NCBI GenBank assembly: GCA_030247855.1 | Contig: JAPDRN010000075.1 | Coordinates: 115,033-179,032, forward strand | Direction: 5' to 3' | Source of the DNA: Knufia peltigerae | Taxonomy: Eukaryota; Ascomycota; Eurotiomycetes; Chaetothyriales; Trichomeriaceae | Length of the DNA stretch: 64,000 nucleotides | Shown: piece after piece, positions 10,259-20,695 of the stretch | Layout of the letters: each line of letters begins with the position of its first letter | Numbering within the stretch: the stretch's first letter is position 1 | Program-made: the position numbers and the translations under genes | The notes under the pieces: model-generated | What the model was told of the DNA's origin: nothing | Database searches by the model: none | What the model saw: only the letters and a program-made list of their open reading frames with translations

Positions 10259-11362
10259 TCCGAGTTCGTCGTTGCTCTATGCACCTACACCGCGCACGTG
10301 GCTGTACCAACGAAGATCGAGACTGAGGCACATCTCGTTGCGAATGCAATGAACGCAGGCGACTCGGCAAAATTTCAATGCTCGAATTAGGACAGGATGG
10401 GGAAATGGGTCTTCGAGCCTGGTTCAATGGTATGAGGCTGGAGCCTCCAGATCGTCCACGTGGTTACTATCTCATGAATACATTAAGCCTTCAACAGTCG
10501 ATCTTGGTCTAGACGAGACGGTAGGTTCCTTCCAATCTCCAATTCCGCAACCCAAAACTAGACTGACTCTCCTGGATAAACGCAGTCAAGGAGATGGACA
10601 TCTTCGCATGTACGCCTCATATGTTGCGAAACGTCGAGAACTCTGTTCGATGGTGAACCGAGATGGTCGCTGACCAGAGTCCTGAGAGTCAGAGACCTTC
10701 TCTGCCATTCCCTGAGGGACACGGTGTTCGGCATCGCGCCATTGCCGTGTCTGAAGAGGCTCGTCCTCTACGTTTCGCAATCATTAGCGCCGGAACACGT
10801 GCAACAACGTCAAAATGTAACTCCTTCCAACCTTGGCAAAGAGGATTTTGTTCCCATTTCAGCCTCGAGCAGGTCAGATCAACAGCCAAGCGAAATGAGC
10901 AAGCTTAGGGCCCGAGTCAAGCATATTGTGAGAAGCTTTTGTTGAAAGAAAAGGAAGAGTGGAACAATTAAGGCAGCCTGGTGGCCTCAGCCATTCCGAG
11001 TTTCGCAATTCATTGCCGAGTCACTTCGCCCATTACGGATCGAGGCTTCAAAGTAGGCCTCACATTTATCTTGCAGCATCCCACGAGCAATCGCGGGTTC
11101 CGCTATAGTTGCCCCAATGAAGATTGCATTTACATTTGCCAAGGACCTCAGCCTCAATTGACGACACTGGCATGGCTAGCATCCTGGCTCAAAGTGTCAT
11201 TGATGACCGGGCAGTCAGGCAGCCTCAAAAGAAACATCTCGTAATCATGGACGGAAATACTATAAAAGAGGGCACATGGACTATCCCAACAGTCTTACAA
11301 CTCTGCGAAAGAGGTGCGCATTTCCCGGTTCCATATTTAAGATAGTTTCGATTCTTGCCATC
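10259..11362. other. intergenic or decayed C-terminal part of the C2H2 gene
   Basis: Several unusually long open frames in different phases lie here. One, open from about 10345, meets a GTAGGT donor at 10521, and the matching CGCAG acceptor ends at 10585. The frame then continues open to a TGA near 10945. This looks like leftover gene structure, but I cannot recognise a fungal transcription-factor domain in it. The last 300 bases are the promoter of the lactonase gene, with a TATAAAA at about 11260. Confidence 0.35.
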
Positions 11363-12550
11363 ATGTCGGCCCCTCAAGTCTTGCTGCTCGTTTTAACCTC
11401 GCTTTCATGGGCATTTGTTGGGTCCATGCACATTTCACGACGACGAGACAACCCTTCTGTCTCGCCATTCGACAGTTATTCGCCGGCTTTTGACAAAATC
11501 CTCGGGTCAAATCCTCAACTTTTGGTTGTTTTCAATGAAAGCAAACGACTGTTCTACGAAGGCGGCATATACCACCCTCCGACCGACTCTTATTTCGTAA
11601 ACAGTGATCGCCTCAATGTATCTGGCAGCAGTGATGCTGAACAGGTTCTTGTTCACGTTGCCAATGTGCACACAAAGCCATCGTGGGAGATCCTCAATTT
11701 GACATCTATTTCCAATCCGATCTCTGGCGTGCGGTACGAAGAACAAGAGAAAGGCTCGACTGATTCGGATCGGCTTGCAATGGTGGCATGGGGCAATGCA
11801 AAGAATGATCCGCCAGGAGGATTGTATTCGATCAGTCCTTATCCACCATACAAAGTGACACCACTCACCACTTCTCTCGGAGTGTATCACTACAACGCTC
11901 CTGACGATGTGACCGTGCTCCCCGACGGCACAATGTACTTCACAGATCCAACATACGGATCCGACGAAGGTCTGCGTCCGGATCCTCTTCTGCCGAACCA
12001 GATCTATCGGTACGACCCGGTATCCAACACAACACGCGTCGCTGCGGATGGTTTTGGTAGACCCAACGGTATCACTCACTCACCGGATGGAACGGTTCTT
12101 TATGTCGGAGATACAGGTGCTCGTGTCAGTAGTGGCGAGACAGATTACCAGGGCCCCAGGACGACTTATGGACTCACCGTCAAGAACGTGCCCTCTGGGG
12201 CCGGTGGATCTGCCGGTCCATTCGTCACGGATCGGAGAGTCTTTGCGATGCCCTATGACCTTGGCGCGAACGATGGTATCAAGACTGACATGGCGGGCAA
12301 TCTGTGGGGATTGAGCCTCACGGGAGTGTATGTTTGGAACCCAAGCGGCGACTTGATCGGACACATCGCCGTCCCCACGGATGATGGCGGAAACATGGGC
12401 TTTGGTAGACCCGGCGAGCTTTTCATTCATGGTGGAAATGTGCTGTATAGGATGCTGATGGATGAGAGTGTGGTTGGGACAGGAGTTTGGTTTGATTCCG
12501 ACCCTGGTGCACCCTCGGAGATTTCAAAGCGATGGACGAGTCACTACTAG
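11363..12550 (+). CDS. SMP-30/gluconolactonase-like secreted lactonase
   Basis: An intronless frame of 395 residues from the ATG at 11363. An upstream in-frame ATG at 11276 would add 29 residues, but the 11363 start gives a proper signal peptide (MSAPQVLLLVLTSLSWAFVG). The mature part has the SMP-30/gluconolactonase/LRE beta-propeller signatures: a YEGGIYHP stretch supplying the metal-binding Glu, PDDVTVLPDGTMYFTDPTYG, RPNGITHSPDGTVLYVGDTG with the conserved Asn, and NDGIKTDMAGNLWG with the conserved Asp. Family members hydrolyse lactones or related esters using a divalent metal. Many secreted fungal members sit in secondary-metabolite or sugar/aromatic catabolic clusters. Several N-glycosylation sequons support an extracellular location. 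The substrate is not predictable. Upstream are a monooxygenase and a C2H2 factor; downstream is an MFS permease on the same strand. Confidence 0.85.
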   Translation: MSAPQVLLLVLTSLSWAFVGSMHISRRRDNPSVSPFDSYSPAFDKILGSNPQLLVVFNESKRLFYEGGIYHPPTDSYFVNSDRLNVSGSSDAEQVLVHVANVHTKPSWEILNLTSISNPISGVRYEEQEKGSTDSDRLAMVAWGNAKNDPPGGLYSISPYPPYKVTPLTTSLGVYHYNAPDDVTVLPDGTMYFTDPTYGSDEGLRPDPLLPNQIYRYDPVSNTTRVAADGFGRPNGITHSPDGTVLYVGDTGARVSSGETDYQGPRTTYGLTVKNVPSGAGGSAGPFVTDRRVFAMPYDLGANDGIKTDMAGNLWGLSLTGVYVWNPSGDLIGHIAVPTDDGGNMGFGRPGELFIHGGNVLYRMLMDESVVGTGVWFDSDPGAPSEISKRWTSHY

Positions 12551-14007
12551 TAATAACCAGAGATAGCACTTGAGGATGTTGTTATTTGCATAATGAGCCA
12601 AATCGCCCTGATCCCATCGCGACTTCCTCGGATGGCTTGGTGCATCTCCTCCTTCTCCCATTCACAAGAGACGATCAAAACGAGAAGTTCTGAAGCCGTG
12701 ATGTGAACTTGTCTTGGGTAAAACTTACGAGCATCTCGGGGTAGTTAATAAGCACTGCCGCCCCTGGAGATTTCGGAGGTCCCTAAGCGGTGGTCACCTT
12801 TACCTACCTGACTACCTCAGTACCACCTACCTTACATGTACAGTATGCGGTGAATCAGCATTATCATGTCGCCCCAAGTATTTTGTCAGGCACTAAGCAC
12901 TCATCGAGTACATTTCTTGTACCTAGGCAGGTATGCGAGTGTCTACTCAAGTAGACGTCTTAGCGCTGCCATCAGCACTGCTTGCGCCTGCACTTGTGCT
13001 CGTATTTCATCCTCGTGGAGCCTAGACGACCCTTGTACAGAGGCCCGCGAATTATGGTATAGGATCCTGATATATGCGCACGAAAAGACAGTCTCCATTC
13101 ACGGTCGAAGGGAATCATTGTCGAAATTCGCTTTCACGGTAAATGTGAACGGAGCTCTGATTGTTAGCTAACTGACGCTCTTCAAATACCGATATCAGAC
13201 GACGTTGCATCTGTCTTCAAGCCACTGAACTACGAGATCCCCACGGGCCACTTTGCTTTCTCCATCAACCACGGGGCGGATGATAAAGCAGGATCACATC
13301 GTCCTTTTCCCCGAACAGGAACAGCTCTCAGATGTTGCCACATGTTGCAACACCGCTTCCTTGGCTGATGATATGCCGGACGGCAATTGACCGCCGCTTC
13401 ACTGGCCGATGACCCCGACCACTCTCGATCGACAAGAAGTGACAAGAATGACAAGACCACGGGGGGCAGAACATCTGGTGGAGGCTTGGCTGCGTTGCTG
13501 GATCATCTCGGTTACACCTCGACTGCCACCAGCACGACCTATACGGTCCTCGTACGGAAAACATGCGTCCCTCTTTTCCACCCGTCCATTGTCACAATGC
13601 ATTCTCCGCTCCAGAGCACACCGACCCTAAGCCTCCCTGGCTCGGGTGAGTTGATCAAGCAGGGGTGCTTTGCTACGGCAGCACCTTTGCCCCAGCCTTG
13701 AAATGGCCTGACGTCTTCCATTTCAATGCAGGTAAGCGATGATGATCACCCCTCAACTATCACTATCTGTCGCGTATGAAAAGAGCCGATGTGCCCAACT
13801 TTTTGATTTGATTGTCGATCAACCACGTTGTGCCCTACTTGAGAAAGGAGTTTCGGAACCCTTCGCACTCTTCACCTGTGTAAGGGAGCTTTGTAATAGC
13901 AGTGCCGCAGACCTGAAGTATATTTCGTGCTTTCAGAGGCTCATTGTCAAAGTGGAAAAACTGCTCTAAACCCTCTACACTACTGAGAACACCGATTAGT
14001 TGGAAAG
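12551..14007. other. intergenic; repeated ACCTACC-type motifs
   Basis: No gene is supported. Positions 12795-12845 hold several ACCTACC/ACCTTAC repeats, and 12920-12933 a TACCTAGGCAGGTA copy. Small open frames around 13390-13700 on both strands have biased but non-protein-like composition. The final 200 bases are the MFS transporter promoter. Confidence 0.4.
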
Positions 14008-15878
14008 ATGGCAGCCCCAGAGGTTAAGAAGTCTACTGTCGACGAGGCAGATCATCCTTCGGACCGATCTCCCTCAACAGACGAGAAGCTCTTTGAGAAT
14101 GGTGCTCCGATTGCGGTCGTCGACATCCCAGATCCCGACCAGGGGTTGAGTGAGGAAGAGCGAAAGAAGATTGTATGCATCACTGAAATATCCCTCTGGT
14201 CTGGTAACCCAACGTCGCTAATCTCAACGCTCTCTATTCAGGACCGCAAATTGTTGTGGAAATTAGATCTACAACTCCTCCCCTGGCTTACACTCCTGTA
14301 CCTCATTTCATTCCTTGACAGAACGAACATTGGTAATGCGAAGATCGATGGCCTGCAAGAAGACCTGAACATGACCAACAACGAATACAACGACACCTTG
14401 ACAATCTTCTTCATATCTTATTCCGTCTTTGAGCCATTGACTCAGATTATGTTGAAGCGTTTCAAGCCTTCGATCTTCCTCCCGATCATCATGTTGCTAT
14501 GGGGTATTTGTATGACCTGTATGGGTCTGGTACACAACTTCTCCGGCCTCATGGCCGCCCGTTGGTTCCTTGGTCTGACGGAGGCTGGTCTATTTCCTGG
14601 TAACTATATATATACACCTATTGGTCCTGTCCTTCGGTACACTTTCTGACAAGTAACAGGTGTCAACTATTACCTGAGTTGCTGGTATAGGCGGTCTGAG
14701 TTTGGTATTCGAGCCGCGATATTCTTCAGTGCTGCAGCTCTCGCCGGCTCATTTGGTGGTTTGTTAGCTGCGGCTATCGTTAATATGGATGGAGTGGGTG
14801 GCAAGCCAGGTTGGGCATGGATCTTCATCCTTGAAGGTCTCTTCACTGTCATCATTTCACTGCTCAGCTTCTATATGGTAAGTCATCCCACTTCAACGTC
14901 TGGGTAAGGACAACAAAAGATCTCTTGTGATCTAATAATATCAAAGGTCCATGATTTCCCTGATGACGCTAAATTCCTTTCCGAGGACGACCGCCGCCGG
15001 GTTATCCGTCGATTGAAGCTTGATAAACAGTCCAGTGCCGAGCATGAGGAGTTTAAGCTCGATTACTTGTGGGCTTCTTTAAAAGACTGGAAGACATGGA
15101 CCGGAATGATAGTATACATGGGGTGCGATGGTTCTCTCTATTCCTTTAGCCTTTTCCTCCCTACAATTATATCACAAATGGGCTATAAAAACGTCCATGC
15201 TCAACTTTTGAGTGTTCCGCCCTATGCTGTCGCAGCGGCGGCGACGATTTTCATCGGTTTTGTGGCCGACAGGACAGGAAAACGAGGTGAGTTGAGCCGC
15301 TAGGATTTTGCTGTTGCAAACAACTTTTCTTCCCAGCTGACGCACGCAGGTTATTGTAATATCGGGATCGCTGTATTCGGTATCATTGGATTTGCGATGC
15401 TCCTCGGCTCCGGGCAGCCACATGTTCAATACGCAGGTACTTTCCTAGGCGCCATGGGCATCTATCCCTGCATAGCAAACACGATCACTTGGACGGCAAA
15501 CAATGTCGAAGGAGTGTACAAACGTGGCATCACTCTTGGTTTCGTGATTGGATGGGGAAACCTGAATGGTTAGTTATGCCGTTATTGTGTTGGTTCGAGT
15601 TCCCAGTGACCACAACTAACACGTTCGGACTACCAGGTATCGTCTCTTCCAACATCTACCGAGCCGAGGACAAGCCACGTTTCAAGCCCGGCCATGGAGT
15701 GGTTCTCGGATACGAAGCGGTATTCCTCTTCGGAGGAAGCATCCTCCAACACATCTTACTTCGTAGGGAGAACGCCAAACGTCGTGCGGGAAAGCGTGAC
15801 CACTGGATCGAAGGCAAGACCGAGGCTGAGATTGAGAAACTCGGAGACATGAGGCCTGACTTTATGTATACTCTATGA
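14008..15878 (+). CDS. MFS permease, Dal5-like anion:cation symporter family
   Basis: Six exons, 14008-14172, 14242-14599, 14660-14877, 14947-15286, 15350-15568 and 15637-15878, give 513 residues. The first intron is 69 nt, a multiple of three without a stop; removing it joins SEEERKKI to DRKLLWKLDLQLLPW, the normal family sequence. TM1 has LLYLISFLDRTNIGNAKIDGL, the signature of the allantoate/nicotinate (Dal5, Tna1) family of the major facilitator superfamily, followed by NMTNNEYN, an Arg at ARWFLGLTEAGLFPG (TM4) and a second six-helix half with GFVADRTGKRG and WTANNVEG. About twelve helices are expected in the plasma membrane. Substrates of the family are small organic acids or vitamins taken up with protons. 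Its position after the monooxygenase and lactonase suggests import of a related acid (inference). Confidence 0.9.
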
Positions 15879-16844
15879 TCTACGCAGACAAGGGAACAAA
15901 ACGAAGAGCCAATACTTTGCGCTGTCAATCGGGAACTGTGGTACAGCCGCTGTACGGAGGCCTTTCTGGATAACATGTCCCATTTCTGTTCTCTGGGGAT
16001 GAGCTGGGGGTTCAGTGTAGCATGTATACCCACAGCTGCACGAGGATTCAATGGAGATCGATCACCCCAAGTACTATTCCCCTGTGATGTTGTGCTCGAA
16101 ACTTGGAACACAGTATCTTTTTGTTTTTGGCTATTTTGTTTCCTTCGTACGGTAAATCAGTATGACCTTGATTCTCCTCTGTGTAGGACTCTTCGCATAA
16201 AGAAACATCGACAATCCCAGCTGGTCATGTTAAGCGAGGGCATTGATTCATTGACACTCTCAGAGGTACATGTATGTGCGTATATGCCAGTGCCAGGGGG
16301 GATTAAATCACCATTGTTCCAAAGGTACCCAAAGTACTCGGAGTCAAACCTCGATTCGCAGGCCGATATTGCTTTGTTACAACCAAAAAAACCGATCGAC
16401 ACAACACGGTCGATGACTAGAAAATAAAAAAAAGGAAAACCAAAATTCGCCAATCCTGAGAACCAAATTGACACGGTCAAGTTCGTGATTTCGTCTCGAG
16501 TGCAGCACAGCACGGCACAGCTCAGCACGGCGCACATGGAGTAAGGTATCCAACGTAACGTGTCCACTTGCCCAACCCGTCCAGATTTGTAGGAGTACTT
16601 CGACTTCCCAGAAACACGCTTTCGACCGAGAGAGAAGACTCTCTTTTCCGACAAAACAAAGGGGGCCCGCGTCCTTCCTTACCCCCGATACTCGTAGAGT
16701 CTCGAGTCTCTGGTCCTAGGGAGCTTCTGTTGTACAGATGAGCCTCGGCGGTCGTTGGTTTATATCCAACCCAAAAGAAAAAAAGACACACATACACACA
16801 AAACTTCATCATCATCATCATCGTCGTCGTCGTCGTCATCATCG
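15879..16844. other. intergenic between convergent genes
   Basis: The 3' ends of the permease and the kinetochore gene converge here. An A-rich tract at 16425-16440 may be a polyadenylation region. No coding frame is supported. Confidence 0.4.
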
Positions 16845-16847
16845 TCA
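16804..16847. repeat. trinucleotide repeat (CAT)n(CGT)n
   Basis: A compact microsatellite of five CAT/ATC units, five CGT units and further CAT/CGT units directly abuts, and by three bases overlaps, the stop codon of the minus-strand kinetochore gene. Replication slippage here would alter its 3' UTR only. Confidence 0.8.
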
Positions 16848-18966
16848 AGCACCCCTTTCCAAAAATGAAGCCAAAGTCTCCAATTGTGAATTGAAACGAC
16901 GAACCCGTTCCAATGTCCCACCGCGATCGGAAGCGGAACTGATTTGATTCACGACGCTGCGCAGCATGAATTCCGTGCCAGCAGTACGTCCGTCATCTGA
17001 CCCGTGGGGGCTTTCCCGGCTCAATTCGAGCTCCGCTCTCCTGGCGGCCTCACTGAGGCGCCATTTTCGTCGGGCGTCGGCTTCGCTCTCCCAATTCCTT
17101 TTCCTGACGGCGTCACACCTCAACGCGATCCTTTCTCTCTGCTTGCGGATCTCGAGCCATTCGGCCTGCAACGAGGCCTTGGTTCGCTTACTCTTCCTCA
17201 CCCGCGCCTCCAACGAGATCCTGTTCTCGAGCGCTTCGGACATGTCGAACAGTTCGTCGTCCAGGTCACGGCCGAACGCTTCGAGGGCGCTTCGTTTGGT
17301 CTTTGATGTGGTGCGTCGACGGTTGCGGTCATCGTTGCTGTTATTATGGTTGGATGTGAGGCGTTCGATCATGTTTTCAACCGTTTCACGACATATCTGA
17401 GCCAAGACGTCGACGGCATTGACTTGGCTTCGATCGGGACCCATCGTCAATGCGCTTCCAACGGCGCCCTCCTTTTGGCCGGATTCGTCGTCTGTCTCTT
17501 CCTCCTCACCACCTTCCTCCTCCTCCGCGATAGTAGGTAGTTTTGAAGTATTGGTCAATCTATGCGTTAGTATGGGGAAGGTAGCTTTGGTCTTCTTTTG
17601 TTGTTGTTGTCGTGGTTGATGTCGCTCCTGAGTACGACCACTCTGCCTCTTCTCCTTTCTGGGACCACGCTTGGGGGGCGCTGGTGTTTCGGGCTCGACT
17701 GAACTTTCTGGTGCGTATGTATTGTCCTCTTCCTCTTCAGCGGCTTCTTGGTGTGCAAGATTACGGCGAGGAGAAGCTGGACTTTCATCTACTGGTGTTG
17801 GTGCCTCGCGACGGGCTGTGTTACCATTCTTGTCAGGCTGTGCAAATAGTGCCGGCGTCGATGGTGGTATCGAGACTCTAGCTTGTGGTGACGTATCGTG
17901 TGTCAAGCTTTGCTCCGTCTGATTGAGGCGGTTGTGTTTGGTGGTCGAAGACCTCCTCTTGCGGACCAGATTGACAGATTTTCGTTTCCGTCGAGATTTC
18001 TTCGCTGGAGCGTTGTCGTACCTTGATGTATTTTGTGCTGCATCTGCCGTATCTTGAGATGGTGGTATGTCATGGTCGGCATTCGAAACATCGGCATCAT
18101 CAAGCTCGATATCAGAGCCTGCCAGCTGCTGATGGCTAACGTTGTCTTCTTCATCTGCTGCTGGCCCAGAGCTGTGACTTAGGCCTGTCGCAGAACCTAT
18201 TGGAGATCTCGACACGCCGAGCTGTTCTGTATCTACTCCCTTTGTGTGCTCAGTTCTGGGGCCAGCTTCGATCAGAGAGCTGTCTCTGCCAGTCTCCTCA
18301 AACACACCGGCCGAGGGGGTTCCCTTCTCTTCCAGTAATATGGACGATCTCGTCCTTCTGCGGGATGTCCTTCTCGAAGCATTTGAATCACTGATCTTTG
18401 CAGGCACTGAGTTGTCCGGTGCATCGTTCTCTTTTTCAGCATCATCTTGCGGAACAAACAATGGAGATTCCACTCGTAGTCTCGGGGTGACCACTTCACG
18501 GCGCACAGTCTCTGGAGGCTCATGCACCTCCCTGTCTTCGGCAATCGGAAATATACTATTGCGAGCTTGTCTCCGCGTAGAAGAGCGTGTAGATCTAACA
18601 TCAGGGGTTCTTGTTGATTGAGCTGGCGTTTCTGTGGCTTGTGATATTCGCCTCCGTTTGCTCGAGTATTCACTGCTTGCGCTTACAACGCCGCGCTGCC
18701 TTTGAGTCTCACTGGGCGTTTGTGTAGAAGCCGGTGCTGTTGACGGTTCACGGCTCCTCCTTGAATTCTCTGCAGGAGTGACTGAGGGCTGTCTCGAGGA
18801 GGATCGTCTCGACTGAGGAGTCTTTGTGGTTGACCGGCGCGAACGAGCTGAACTAGGAAAGGAGATTCCAAAGTCTACATTGTCGATTTTCCGAGACCTA
18901 GGCGTCGTCAGTATCTACTCTGGACACATGCTAGCAGAGTACGTACGCAGCCCCTCTTTGTCGCAT
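16845..18966 (-). CDS. inner kinetochore Ame1/CENP-U-like protein
   Basis: Two exons: a 20-nt first exon at 18947-18966 (ATG 18964-18966) and 16845-18897, with a 49-nt intron at 18898-18946. The product is 690 residues. The start reads MRQRGAASRKIDNVDFGISF, and this spliced N terminus is typical of fungal Ame1-type proteins. The long middle is Ser/Pro/Arg-rich with many SR and TP sites and a basic KKSRRKRKS block. The last 190 residues form the conserved part: DVLAQICRETVE, then ALEAFGRDLDDELFDMSEALENR and a long Arg/Lys/Glu coiled coil. In yeast, Ame1 forms the COMA complex (CENP-P/O/Q/U) with Okp1 and links the centromeric nucleosome to Mis12. The assignment rests on my memory of the family pattern in the coiled coil, so an alignment is needed. 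No transmembrane or catalytic features are seen. Confidence 0.6.
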
Positions 18967-19654
18967 CTGTTGTCGCTCCTGTCTGTTATTACTAAACCCA
19001 AAATCAAGGCCAAATTCAGCCTTTGCGACATTCCGAGCCCTGCCCTCAGTCAGCAATAGAACAGTGTGCTGTTAAGCCGGGAAAACTAACCCGGCGCCGC
19101 GCTGGCGCATGAGCGCGCGATCCTGCCTTGTGGTGGAACTCATTTTTACGCAAAAACACCATAATTCTGCGACGTAGTGATGGCGTTTCCTGTTGTTTGG
19201 TGTTTTGTATAGTTACGGAGTACTGGGTGGGCGTGATAGTGGTTGTGGTGTTAAGGTAGACGCGTGATTTTGCGGAATGCATCCGGAGACGCGACGGGCG
19301 ACCGTAGTCGGGCCGTTACTGTATTTACAGGTACTGCTTTAGGCCCAAGCTCGGGTCTGCAATACAATAGGTACTTGGCTTAGGGGACCTTAGGCAGACT
19401 CGCAATGGGACTCGCCCCGGGGCGTTTACAGGGCGGCATCATCCTGGTACCAAAATAGGGATTCATTTCACGGCGCTTTGACTCATCTTGGCGTCCAGCT
19501 GCGGAGAAACGTCCGTACTCCGTCCGTGGGTGCAGCTAATCTGCAGAAGAAAGTCTCAAGCAGCGCGCGCAATTGATTAAAAGTCCATCTTGGGCAGCAT
19601 GACCAAATCCGAACCATATTGCTAATATAGAGTCGACCGACGACTAATGGTGAG
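18967..19654. promoter_or_regulatory. divergent promoter region
   Basis: Separates the Ame1-like gene (minus) and the CX9C gene (plus). Contains a GC-rich inverted stretch at about 19085-19125 and a TACGGAGTA motif at 19214-19222. No transcript is inferred. Confidence 0.4.
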
Positions 19655-20695
19655 ATGGGTTGGTTCTGGGGTCGATCCAACAGCCAAGATGATCCCGCGA
19701 AATCGCTGGACAAAGACCTGAAGCAATTCCTCGACGAGCAGCAGCCGAGGCCATATGCCCCTGCCGAAGTCCTAAAAGCTCCTGAGGCGCCAGCTACGAA
19801 GCCCGTGGAACAGACCCTTCCAGACACAAACAAGTCCTTTGAAGAGAGGGCCCTTCCGGCAGAATCACTGTTCCAAGATGGCCGCTACAAAGACATATGG
19901 AAGACATACGTTCCTCAAAACGAGATGGCGGTAGCAACGAGCACGCCAGTCGAACGGGTCCTCGCGGCAAGGAAAGATAGGAGACAAACAATCCATAAAG
20001 CGGCGTTGGAGAATTGTGCCTTCGAGGAAGAGATGCAACAGGAATGCTTCAAGACGGGCGACCTGTCCAAAAGGCTCAAGGGGAGGATAACCATGTGTCA
20101 CCAGGAGACAAAGGCCTTCAACCGTTGCTACGCGCTTCAGGCCAAGTTTCTGCAAGCACTTGGTTATATGACCAGCGCGACTAGTTCGGATGAGGACGAA
20201 GAGAAGATTCAAATGCACGCAGACAAGCTATACCATCGCATGATGGATTACGAGGCTGAAGTGGATGATGCAAAGCGCAATAACAGGCCAATTCCACCTT
20301 TGTCGTCATTATTCAATCCGAAAAGGCCAGCTCCAACACTAGAGCAGATGGCCCTCCCAAAGCCAATGGAGGAGAAGCTCAAAAAGCCACTAAGTGACTA
20401 CCCGCCACATGAACGAGAGTTGGTGGCTCGGGCGGCTCTGCAAGAAGCAAAGCTGACGGATCTCTATGCCGAAGATCTTTTCAGTTATACCGTGACTATG
20501 AATGAGGACCGGAAAGCGCGACAAGCGTGGCTATCAAGGACCTTCGGCGAGGCTATTGGAAAGTTCTTGATCCCGGACCCTCCAAAAGACCCTTCTATCA
20601 AGTCTTGGAGTATAGACCAACTGGAAAGAGACATCTGGCAAGAGGAGAAGAAGAAGAACGATGCACTACAAGCAGACAAAAAGCCGTCAAGTTGA
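19655..20695 (+). CDS. twin CX9C (CHCH-type) protein, probably mitochondrial
   Basis: An intronless frame of 346 residues. Four cysteines are arranged as Cys121-x9-Cys131 and Cys148-x9-Cys158, the twin CX9C pattern that forms a helical hairpin with two disulphides in proteins imported by the Mia40/Erv1 relay of the mitochondrial intermembrane space. Family members are normally 70-170 residues, so this one is long. It has about 115 residues of charged, Pro-rich N-terminal sequence starting MGWFWGR and about 190 residues after the motif with a Pro-rich linker (about 205-245) and helical C terminus. No presequence or membrane span is obvious. The role is unknown; I infer location from the cysteine pattern only. 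A CX9C pattern can occasionally occur in other proteins, so cytosolic location remains possible. Confidence 0.75.
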   Translation: MGWFWGRSNSQDDPAKSLDKDLKQFLDEQQPRPYAPAEVLKAPEAPATKPVEQTLPDTNKSFEERALPAESLFQDGRYKDIWKTYVPQNEMAVATSTPVERVLAARKDRRQTIHKAALENCAFEEEMQQECFKTGDLSKRLKGRITMCHQETKAFNRCYALQAKFLQALGYMTSATSSDEDEEKIQMHADKLYHRMMDYEAEVDDAKRNNRPIPPLSSLFNPKRPAPTLEQMALPKPMEEKLKKPLSDYPPHERELVARAALQEAKLTDLYAEDLFSYTVTMNEDRKARQAWLSRTFGEAIGKFLIPDPPKDPSIKSWSIDQLERDIWQEEKKKNDALQADKKPSS

